Shown here: piece by piece, positions 31,801-42,600 of the stretch | Layout: each line of letters opens with the position of its first letter | Numbering within the stretch: position 1 is the stretch's first letter | Assembly: GCA_963989245.1 (NCBI GenBank) | Contig: OZ022351.1 | Coordinates: 21,209,616 to 21,273,615 of the forward strand | Direction: 5' to 3' | From: Nansenia antarctica | Lineage: Eukaryota > Chordata > Actinopteri > Argentiniformes > Microstomatidae | Length of the DNA stretch: 64,000 nt | Translations under genes and position numbers: made by a program | The notes under the pieces: generated by a model | Databases searched by the model: none | What the model was told of the DNA's origin: nothing | Seen by the model: the letters and a program-made list of their open reading frames with translations, nothing else

Positions 31801-32151
31801 ACACACACACACAGAGAGAGACACACACAGAGAGACACAGAGAGACACACAGAGACACACACAGAAAGAAAGAGAGAGAGAGACACACACAGAGAGACAC
31901 AGAGAGACACACAGAGAGACACAGAGAGAGACACACACAGAAAGAAAGAGAGAGAGACACACAGAGACACAGAGAGAGAGAGAGAGAGACACACGCAAAG
32001 AGGTCTACTCGACAGAGAAAGCAAGGTGGGAGAAGTCAAAGAAGATGACCCTGAGCGTCGCCATGCTCTTGTGTGTAACACTAAGGCAAAGGAAGATACA
32101 TCTTTATTAGACCGCCTACAGAAGTTTTCTTTAAGTTTTCAGAAGTTTTAG
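28874..32151 (+). pseudogene. Broken BEL/Pao Gag-protease reading frame
   Basis: The reading frame starts MAEPGELTNQ at 28874. It meets a TAG at 29600 inside a 54-bp tandem duplication (coding QEAAAVRRRF twice; the second copy has CAG). It then continues in the same frame, with a long charged coiled coil, to a frame change near 30063. The Gag core continues in the next frame (FETLIGQKNIRDKEKIYYLR, from about 30066), and a second frame change lies near 30460-30510. From 30643 come knuckles (CMFCNKTGHTLHKC, CFGCLKYGHLSKSC, CDMCHKRHPTC) and an aspartic protease (LVYALLDSQSDSTFILSDV; GLLIGYNCSQAL). Near 31780 the frame runs into a CACA/GAGA simple repeat. After it only a short pre-integrase-like piece remains (about 32005-32130). 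It is probably a non-autonomous derivative. Confidence 0.88.
31785..31995. repeat. (CA)n/(GA)n compound microsatellite at a deletion junction
   Basis: About 210 bp of mixed CACACA and GAGAGA sits exactly where the polymerase region should begin. Confidence 0.9.
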
Positions 32152-32196
32152 CAGATTATAGAAATCCCACATAAGGTGTATGTGATTTGGTGGGAG

Positions 32197-32699
32197 TGTA
32201 GCTGCAGCCACCCATTTCGTGTGGACAGTTGACAAGGCATCTATATTGGTTAGCATGTTGTCTGCTTGTTGGTGTTTGAATGTTGTTGTTTGTTTATGGT
32301 GATTTGTGTGGTGTGGTCTCGTTTGGTCTGCTCTCGCGTGGTTTGGGAAATCACGTGTCAGTTGTCCTTTTCCTTTGCCGTTTCGGTAATGGCGGTGGCA
32401 TTTTGAGACGGAGCGGCCGTTGTTCTGGACTTGCTACGGCAGGAACAGCTAGCTTCACCAAGACCACAGATTCAAAGACAACATTCCCTTTATAGCATGC
32501 AGCCAACGAGGTATTTACGTTCTGTGTGTATTTAATTTGTATTGAACTGTGTTGTACATGCGATGTTATGTTGTTATACTAGCCAAGCTAACCGTGAATG
32601 TTTGTTCTTATAGTTTTCACGGTGCTGTTGGAACTGAATAAAACCAATTACATCAGTAGAAGAAAGCCACTTGTGTCATCGTGCTTGGAGGGAGTTACA
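32197..32699 (+). repeat. 3' LTR of defective BEL element
   Basis: 503 bp; it differs from the 5' LTR at three bases that I could see. Confidence 0.93.
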
Positions 32700-32704
32700 C
32701 AGGG

Positions 32705-33816
32705 TTCAGTAAATATCCGGACACCCAAAGAAAAGAGGTAGGAACGCCACGTTAGTGGTGTCCGAACAAAATAGGTCACTATGGTGCATTCAACTTAGGA
32801 CTCAATGTCGCGGCTATCCATCAGATGACAGGAGAGAGGCAGCCAGGGCATGCTCCTCCATGGCATGAAACTGAATATTGCGCTAGCTATGGGGGCAAGT
32901 TTTGTGCGGTCATTCCACCCATCATCGCCAGCCTCCACTCGCTCGGTCAAAGGTACACAAGTTGCAGAGTGGTACATTTATTCACACAACACCGGGATCA
33001 ATGTCTTATCGAGAGGATAATAAAATACATTTAAAAAAGGAAATACTTTATTTAGGGAAAACAATTGATTACTCTTTGAATCTGTTAATTCTCAATAAGG
33101 TATCAGTTGTAATACCTCCATGGACATATCACACTAATCACTCTTACATTTTAAAAGTATTGTTCATATTGATAGCCTATTGGGGTTATTGTTGTCTGGT
33201 GTCACAGGTACACGTTTCTATCATTGTTGCTGAGCAATAACTCTCACTTTTTTTCACTGTCAATTTATTGCCATAAATTACATTAAGAAAGAGTTCATTC
33301 AGTTTAGTAAACAAAAAGTACTTTCTAAGGCAAATATACAGTACATGCACTTTTTGTTGTTGTTTTCTTTTAAAGATCTACAGTATGTATCTATTTAGAT
33401 ATGTCAGCCAAAATATCAGCTTCACAGTAAAATGCAGTCACCATTACACAGCAAAAGCACAGCAAAGACAATCCATTAAATTAATCAAATACAAAGTTAC
33501 AACACACTTACTTGTGTATACTATCTACACATAAGTCGAAAGTAAGATAAATAAGGTTAAAAAGGGATACATATATATATACCCTGGATTTGTATTGCAC
33601 TATATGTGGGCTAATATTCTACATGGTAATGGTGTCTGTTTGCCTTGCTTCCATCTTGCCAAATAGACCTACCAATGGGATAAAGGTTAAATAAATACAC
33701 AGACAGGAGTACACAAAAAGTTCGATGTCGACCCTAACTGCATACAAGGAGGTAGAGAGAACTTGATAATACATACCGGTACAAGTAATAGAGAAGAATC
33801 CGAATCCAGGTGCAAG
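32705..33816. other. Upstream region of the C1q-like gene
   Basis: I see no ORF of note. The promoter and 5' UTR of the C1q-like gene should lie in the last few hundred bases. A TATATATATA run at about 33570-33580 is a weak TATA candidate. Confidence 0.4.
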
Positions 33817-34084
33817 ATGAAGAGTATCGTGTCTCTGCTGGTGTTGCTGTGCTGCGGGTTGTCTGTAGCACAAGAAGATACACCCAAAAAAGAGGATGAA
33901 GTTGTTGCTGCGGAGGAGAGACCCTGCCATCCTGACTTGTCCAAACTTCTAAACGACTTTGGAATTTTAGTGAAGAAGCTGAGCATCATGGAGGAGAAGC
34001 AAGCAGCCACAGAGGAGAGACTGGGAGTCATGGAAACCAAGTTGAACGTCACCGAGAGTCAACTTGAGGTTCTCAGAAACAACG
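33817..34084 (+). CDS. C1q-like gene exon 1 (signal peptide and coiled coil)
   Basis: ATG at 33817; donor G|GTAAAT at 34085. 268 nt, ending in phase 1. The coiled coil runs LLNDFGILVKKLSIMEEKQA and on through EERLGVMETKLNV. Confidence 0.9.
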
Positions 34085-37000
34085 GTAAATTGCTCTACTT
34101 GGACATAGTACTGTAGATTAAAGGACTACATATTATTATCAATGCACCTATTATTAATATGTTTAACAGTAATCAAGCCATTGATAATGCTCTGCCTTTC
34201 ACAGACAGAACAAACATAACGTGAAGTCTCCCAATGTGTCTTGGCAGGGGAACTAGGGTCATAATAAAGGCAAGTCTTAGTGACCGTTACATCCAAACAG
34301 TTCTGTGGCCTGTCCCATGAAGGGTGCATGTGCCCATTTTCAGCTAATCAAAAAAGACATACTATACTGTAGCCACTAGCCAGAGATACAGTCAGAGTGG
34401 TGCTGGTGGTGTGACTAAAGCTGATTATGCATTCAATCATCATTTATTTGTATGGAGAGTGCTGGCTGTATTACTGTACACAGCCAAAGAATTCAGCAAA
34501 ACTGAACTTTATTTAGAATTGAGCATACCCAAGAGTATAGAAATCCCCCTGACTCAGAGGATGTCCCCAAATCCATTTCCCTTTACCACTCTCTCTCTTC
34601 TTGTACCTTATGACTGGTCTGTGTGAAATGCTTTGTCTATTCCCAGTCTTAAGCCTCTGAAGATTGACTCCTCACTGTTTCAGCTCTAATGGAGAGAGAA
34701 CATTAGCACACAGAAGCATTTGTGAAGCACAGCGCCCCCTTGTGGGTATAGAAACAAAACAACTGTGTTCATTTTCTCTGGACGCTCACTGGTCTTCCCA
34801 GAATACAGGCCACATGACATTACATAACATGAATCAGGCCCAATACTTTTGGTGCCAAGAAATAGTATGTATAAAAAAGGGTTGTGATTTATAAATGGTG
34901 AAACCAAGGCAAGGCCAGTTGTATAGCACATGTCATACAACAGGGGCAATTCAAAGTGCTTTACATACATTATTAAAATACAGCAAGAGGAGCATAGTAG
35001 GAAAATAAAAATGACAATGAATAAAAGCAAATATAAGAAGTAAACAGATAAAAGCGAATTATAAGAAGTAAATAGATAAACTTTTTTTTTTTTTCAATTC
35101 AATTCAAACCTTTATTTAAACTCGTACGTTACTGAGGTTGCCCTCATTTACAGCAGCAACGAGTGATAAACATATAAAACATAAGATAAATATAAGACAA
35201 TCGTTTATGGATAAAATACATGGAAAGAAATGTGTTTAATCATAACTGCTGCAAAACATGGTTTTTAGCCTAGATTTTAGATACATTTTAGGTTTTTAGG
35301 GTTTTGGCCTGTTTGATTTCTTCAGGGAGTTTGTTCCAGGAGCATGCGGCAGCGTAACTGAAAGCTGCTGCACCGTGTTTTGTTTTCACTCTTGGAATGA
35401 TTACGGTAGCTGATTAGTCTCAGCTGACCTTAGGGGCCTTGTGAGAGTATATGGTGGGAGGAGATCTGATATGTATTTTGGTCCAAGACCATTTTGTGAT
35501 TTGTATGCAATTAGGAGTACTTTGAATTCAATTCTCTGAGAGACTAGTAGCCAGTGTAGGGATCTCAGGATTGGTGTAATGTGTTCAAACTTCTTCGTTT
35601 GTTAGGACCCTAGGAGCGGCATTTTGGATGAGCTGCAGCTTACAAACAACCCCTTTAGATAGGCCTGTTAGTTACTTGTTTAGACATGAAACCTCTCATT
35701 CTTATGTTTTTCAGGTGATAGTAGGCTGATTTGGTTATAGAGTTTATGTGGCTGTTGAAGTTTACATCGGAGTCTAGAATTACACCAAGATTTCTGACCG
35801 ATGTTTTAGTTTGAAGAGAGAGAGTATCAAGTTTTGCACTGACTTTCGATCTTTTCTCAGGTGCACCAAATACAATTCTTTCTGTTTTGTCCTGGTTTAA
35901 TTGGAGGAAGTTTTGTGTCATCCGGGCATTTATTTGTTCAATACAATTACAGAGATTGTCGATGGGACTATAGTCGTTTGTTGAGAGGGCTATGTAGATT
36001 TGAGTGTCATCCGCATAGTTGTGGTAGACAATATTGATCTTTTTTATGATGTGTCCCAATGGAAGCATGTAAAGCTTGAATAGGAGGGGGCCATAGATTG
36101 ATCCTTGGGGAACCCTGCATGTCATTTTAATTTGGTCGGACACAAAGTTGCCAATGGAGATCTGGTTTACATAGAAAAGAGCTGGTTTACATAAATAAAG
36201 GCTATGTACACTATCCACTATACTATACTATACAAATAAAACACTGTGCTGTACTCTATGCTATGCTATACCTATTCTAACATTTCCTATCTCTGAACCT
36301 TATGTACCCGAGGGTAGTGATGCTCCGATCTGATCGGCGCCGATCGGTATCGGCCGATATGGCCTTGATCGGTTTTGATCGGAGTTCTCAAAACGGCCGA
36401 TCAAACATGACCGATCAGTTTACAAAATGGCGTCGCCAGTCTGGAAATATTACACAGTGTCGGAAAGAGACAACAAATATGCCGTTTGTAATGTCTGCTC
36501 AAAAGAAATACCTTGCGGAGGAACGCACGCAAGGTCTTTCAATACCACGAATATCATACGGCATTTGCTGCGTTCGTCGATTCGCTCAGAGAGCGCCGAA
36601 GCGCACACTGGGCTCGACGTCATAAAGGGACCGAGTGCTTTGATTGGACGAGAGGCGTTCCACGAGTGCTGGTCAGAGTTCCAGCGCGACTTCACGAGCG
36701 TAGTGTAGGTAGTGTTCACCGACGTCATGTGACCCCGCGAGCAGGAAGTCACTTGGCCCATAGCAACAACAACTATTAGCGCGTGAGTTTTAGGTCTTCC
36801 TCTGTGCACCTTGCACAAGTGTAGATAGCGAGCGACTTTTCAGCAGCAGGACATATTTTAGATGATAAGAGGAACAGGCTGAGTGCCAAAAACGCTGAGA
36901 TGCTTGTATTTCTCAAGGCTAATCTGCCAGTGATGCTGCTTAATCAGAAGTAAGGTTTGAGTCTGAAATCTCCTTAGGTGCAATGTTTTGTTTTTTTGTT

Positions 37001-39554
37001 TTATTGATTATTGCTGACTTGCTGTCTTATCTCCTCCTAAATATGACTTGAAACTGACTGACTTGAAACAGTATTTTATATTTGGCTATAGCCTGTTTAT
37101 GTTGCAGTTTAGTTTGGGTATGTTTATTGTTCCTCAGGAAAGCTACAGTTACAGTATAAGCTCCAAGTTCTCTAAGAGCCCCTAGTTCCTCTCATTCGAG
37201 TGGAATGTTGCACATTTGATGTGACAGTGTACATTTTATTTATTATGATTTTTATTTTCACATTTTATTTGTTTTTCCTGAAGTAAGCTACAGGTGGTTG
37301 TGAATTCAATAAAACAGATGGTCGTCAATTCATGATACTTTCTCATCTCCTAATTTCATTTAAATACTTAATATACAATGTCAATGGTGTTAAGAATAAT
37401 TTAAAACATAAATAATGCTACACAATAAATAGAATGCTTCAATTGCCATTTTCGACGCTGTGATCGGTGATCGGTGATATCGGATCGGCAGATCACTGAT
37501 TCCAGTGATCGGTGATCGGTGATCGGCACCAAAAACCCTGATCGGAGCATCTCTACCCGAGGGTTGTCATATTGCACTAGCAATGGATCGTATTTATCTC
37601 TCTGTTGTGCCGATGTCTTTATTGTTATTGTCTATGATGATGTTTTTATGCTGATGCCTTTTATTAACTGTATATTGTTTTTTAATGCTGATGCTTGTGC
37701 TAACCATGTGTAATGCAATGTAATGGAATGTCCAATGCCTGTCTTTCCTTTTAAGCTGTTCAGGGACTATGAATGTATGTATATAATGTATTTGGCATAT
37801 ATGGATGTAGGGTATTCTGACAAAATCGGCAAATAAAAGGTGTAAGACACTGAAATAAACTCATCAATCAATCAATTATACAATTAATCAATCAACCAAT
37901 CAAAACCCGAAAAATAAGAGGGGGATAATGCTTGAAAATGTACTTGTGGCTCTAGATGTGAAGATACAGCTTTATTTATTTATTTTATTCACATATTCAA
38001 ATATGTTTTAATATAATATGGTTTATTGTTATTTTATAGAAAGTACAAAGGTGATTTTCTCTGCTGCCATTGGAAATCAAGGACCCTCAGGGCCATTCCA
38101 AGAAGATACTACCCTAATCTACGCTAATGTCCTCACAAACATCGGCAACGCCTACAATCCAACGACAGGTGAGCTATGAATGACTAATTAGGGTGAAGGT
38201 CACTCAACAGCAGTCTTTCCCATCTATTCTGTGGGAACCCCAGTGTCTGCACATGTTCTAACTCATAATGTGTGACTATCTCACAACACTCTAACACTAT
38301 TTCACCACACAAATATATAACTAACCATGTACCAAATCAAACCTTGTGTTGATTTTTTCAATTCATCAAAAATGAAGTACTTCATAGGTTAAATTACCAC
38401 GTCATTTCTTGTTTAAAATTAACCGTAAATACCAGTTTAAAAATAAAACCGCAAGTGGCAATGGGGCGTGTTCCTATAGATATGATAACCATAAATGGGG
38501 TGAGATTGACAGACACGGGGTAGATCTACAGGCAGGTTGTAGATTGACAGATAGGGGGTAGACCTACAGACAGGTTGTAGATTGACAGATAGGGGTAGAC
38601 CTACAGACAGGGGGGTAGACCACTCAAGTTGGCCAAGTTGAACTCATGATGCAGGCCCGTCACTATGGGCGGGCCTCAGGGGGCCAGGCCCGCCCACAGA
38701 CGTGCTGGTGCCCCCCCAACTGGCGGCCAGATATTAAATTATTTTTATTTTATTTTATTTTATTATTATTAATCTTCTATATTTGATGTTAAATTAAGAC
38801 ATTCAAATTGAGAAACAATAGTGTGTTTTTCATTTTGTTGGAAGGGATTCTATTGACAACCAATCATTTGAAAAGAAGTTGAAATATTGCACATTACTGC
38901 ATGCTGCTGCTACCGCCATTTCAGCTGTGTGAGCCGACTCAGTCGAGCAAAGTCAGTGCTTTTTGTAGTAACGTTAGGCCTGCCTAGATGGATATACGTT
39001 AGGCCTGCCTAGATGGATATACGTTAGGCCTGCCTAGATGGATATACGTTAGGCCTGCCTAGATGGATATACGTTAGGCCTGCCTAGATGGATATACGAA
39101 AGTGGATTAAATCCTCGAAAGGTGCAGCTGCACCCAACCCCAATGGACAGAGAGATAGCACCAGCAGTAGCGACTGTGGGCCTGACACTAGTAGCACCCC
39201 GACTGCTACTAGTAGCAACGTGACCCTTGCTGCTAATGTTAGCCCCCCGACTATTACTAGCACTAACGTGAGTTTAGCTACTAGCCCACCGACGAATGTT
39301 AGGGCTAGCCTTGCTAGCCCCCCGACGACTACTGTTCCTGTTGGATTAGTGGTGGAGCCGGATGACCTTGGAATGGACCAGCCTAAACAGGTTATTTTAA
39401 GCAAATATCCAGTCAGAATGTTTGGTGCAAAAAACGGTCATTGGCCTCAAGCTGGAACAGGGGCTGGCTTGAGTATTCTCTGAGAAAGGACGCCGCGTTT
39501 TGCTACGCGTGCAGGAAATGTAGGGTAGTGCAGCGAATTCAGGGTAAGTTAATG

Positions 39555-39613
<59 letters not shown>

Positions 39614-39625
39614 TGCGTGTGTGTG

Positions 39626-39673
<48 letters not shown>

Positions 39674-42600
39674 AGTAGGCACCCGCCGTGGTGATGTTTT
39701 GCTAGTTGTATTCTCGTCAGCTTTTTCAATTGGAGAGATGGGCTGTTTGCATGGTTAGGCTATATTTAATGTGCTTTGTGTATAACATGTTCAATGATGA
39801 GGATTGATGTATCTGGCTGATCCTATTTGCTGTAGATGGGTGGTTTAATGTGATGATCACACGATCGGTCGGTCATACTGTATACCTTTTGCAAGTTTAC
39901 TGATTGCGTGCCAGTCTCGTAATTTTAGTTACGTAGGTTCTTTTATTTAATTGTTGCTCTTGTAAGTGTGCCGGGTTGGTGCCAATTATTGACCTGTGTG
40001 CATTGTAATGCACAACTTGGCTTCTCCATGCTATAAAGGGGTGGTTTAAAAAATAAAACACAGAAAATAGATGACAGGTTTGTAATAAACCAGCTTCGCC
40101 TGTGTTATGTTATTTGCTGCATTCTGATCATTTTAGGTATAATCTTCATCAGTAGGCTATGTGTCCAATTTAGCCTCTGCCACCTCCTATGCATGTCAGT
40201 GTTGCATGACGAATACCATAGCATATTGGATTATCAAAAATAGTTAATAATAATTGTGCCCCCCCATGCAGTTCTATATCGTGGAGCTCCGCCCCATAGG
40301 GGAGCTCTGCTCCTATTGGTTTACCCGCTACCTAAAGTAGCCAATGACTGAATTTTTCAATGCCTGCGCCCGCCTGGGGTGCTATATAAAGGGGTGTACT
40401 TCGCTACCTCATCCTCCCAAAAAGTTCAGCACGGGTTTATATCTGAAGACTGAGAAGGACGACTACTAAGACTGGAGAACCCGCCAGACTTTTCCCTTCA
40501 AGATATGGATCGTCCGCCGCCTATGGAGAAGTTCCTCCGGGACGCCTGCCGCTGCGACTTCCGAGCAGCGGAGGAGACTTTTCCCTTCAGCGATGGATCG
40601 TCCGCCGCCGACCACGAAGAAGTTCCTCCGGGACACCTGCCGCTGCGATTTCCTAGCAGCGGAGGACAAGCACGACTTCTGCCACGTCTGCCTCGGCCCC
40701 GAACATGCCGAGGCGGCGTTGGTCGCCTCCCCCAGCTGCCTCCCCTTCCACCTCCTTTCCGTCGCGGAAAGGCGAAAGGGGATGGCCTGGATCAAGGAGA
40801 GCGTTTTTCCCCTGGCGGGCGCTATCTCGGGGATGCTATCCGACTCGAATAGCTCTGCCGATGATGCGTCCGGACAGGCCCCAGAGCGGCGTTCTGGGCA
40901 GGCACCTCCCCAAGTAGGGATGGTCCCGCCCGCTCAGCCGGCCCTGACACCACGCCGCCCTCACCCAGCTGAGTGGTCGGTGCCGGTGTCAGAATCAGAA
41001 AGCTCTGATGAGCTCGGTGCGCAGGCGGCGGCGAATAACATCGCCGTGTTTAACGCCGCCATTGCGAAGATCACCACAGACCGACCCAACGGTCTGTCTG
41101 CAGCGGAGGCGGAGTTTCTGAGCAAACTCAGTGCCGCGACGACACGAGGCGTTATTACATCAAAAACCCCTCCATGTCTATCAAGACCTGGCCCAGCTCA
41201 TGAGCGTGCGGCCGGTTCTTTGATTATCAGGCATAATAAACCTGCGTCAATAAAGAGCATTGTTACACATAACAAACACTCTTTACAGACGGTAAGTCAG
41301 ACGGTAAATCCCTAAGGAGGATTTCCCATGGTATCTACCGGAGCGGAGACCCACCTGCCTTGTCAGAGTGTGGTCGAATCGCTACCGGTTAGAAACGAAG
41401 CGGAGACTAGCCCAGCTTACCGGCGTGTGGCCAGCTCTCTGCCTAGCGGACTTACCCCTATCACGACACGAGGCGGTATTTACATCAAAAACCCCTCCAT
41501 GTCTATTCAAGACCTGGCCCAGCTCATGAGCGTGCGGCCGGTTCTTTGATTATCAGGCATAATAAACCTGCGTCAATAAAGAGCATTGTTTCACATAACA
41601 AACACTCTTTACAGACGGTAAGTCAGACGGTAAATCCCTAAGGAGGATTTTCCATGGTATCTACCGGAGCGGAGACCCACCTGCCTTGTCAGAGTGTGGT
41701 CGAATCGCTACCAGTTAGAAACGAAGCGGAGACTAGCCCAGTTTACCGGCGTGTGGCCAGCTCTCTGCCTAGCAGACTTACCCCTATCACGACACGAGGC
41801 GGTATTTACATCAAAAACCCCTCCATGTCTATTCAAGACCTGGCCCAGCTCATGAGCGTGCGGCCGGTTCTTTGATTATCAGGCATAATAAACCTGCGTC
41901 AATAAAGAGCATTGTTACACATAACAAACACTCTTTACAGACGGTAAGTCAGACGGTAAATCCCTAAGGAGGATTTTCCATGGTATCTACCGGAGCGGAG
42001 ACCCACCTGCCTTGTCAGAGTGTGGTCGAATCGCTACCAGTTAGAAACGAAGCGGAGACTAGCCCAGCTTACCGGCGTGTGGCCAGCTCTCTGCCTAGCG
42101 GACTTACCCCTATCACGACACGAGGCGTTATTTACATCAAAAACCCCTCCATGTCTATCAAGACCTGGCCCAGCTCATGAGCGTGCGGCCGGTTCTTTGA
42201 TTATCAGGCATAATAAACCTGCGTCAATAAAGAGCATTGTTACACATAACAAACACTCTTTACAGACGGCAGCCCATCCCTTTCGAAATGACCCCACCTT
42301 GGGCTGTGCCATCTCCTCGGTGGGCAGCGGCGGCTGGGGTCATACAGAAATTCAAGCTTTTTCTGTCGACTGCACCACAACAGACGGCCCAGCCGCTGTC
42401 GTTGCTTTATGCAGAATGACTAGAAGGGACAGGTATTCTGTCGGGCTGGCTTGACAGGACATTGAGGAGGGGATATGCACTACAGTTCATTCAGCCTCCT
42501 CCGCCCTTCAGGGGCGTGAGAGAGACTGTTTTTTGTCCTGCCCGATAAAGACACGTGCGCTCCGGGAGGAGATTACGAATCTCCTAACAAAGGGCGCAGT

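Larger units (their letters stand above)
27758..32699 (+). mobile_element. Defective BEL/Pao-like element (4942 bp)
   Basis: Two 503-bp LTRs (27758-28260 and 32197-32699), both TGTAGCTGC...GGGAGTTACA, are flanked by the exact duplication CAGGG (27753-27757 and 32700-32704). I count three differences between the LTRs (about 0.6%), so the insertion is recent. The interior keeps Gag and protease in broken frames and lacks RT, RNase H and integrase. Confidence 0.93.
36315..37555 (+). mobile_element. hAT element, BED-finger family, internally deleted (1241 bp)
   Basis: The ends TAGTGATGCTCCGATC and GATCGGAGCATCTCTA form imperfect inverted repeats, flanked by the exact 8-bp duplication CCCGAGGG (36307-36314 and 37556-37563). 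Both subterminal regions are dense in GATCGG/CGATCA repeats. It keeps the N-terminal BED finger and a C-terminal hAT dimerisation piece and lacks the catalytic middle. Confidence 0.95.
34085..38039 (+). other. C1q-like intron 1
   Basis: The intron holds a LINE tail with RT (minus strand, about 34900-36218) and a 1241-bp hAT derivative (36315-37555). The remainder shows no feature. Confidence 0.8.

Noticed and set aside
31748..32110. Open frames through CACA/GAGA repeats on both strands
   Set aside because: They are artefacts of simple sequence (His-Thr, Arg-Glu or Val-Cys-Leu repeats) with no domain.
38971..39095. 25-bp direct repeats as CRISPR or iterons
   Set aside because: Head-to-tail copies with no spacers, overlapping a transposase start codon.
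39397..39729. Thr-His repeat frame over the GT microsatellite
   Set aside because: Simple-sequence translation only.
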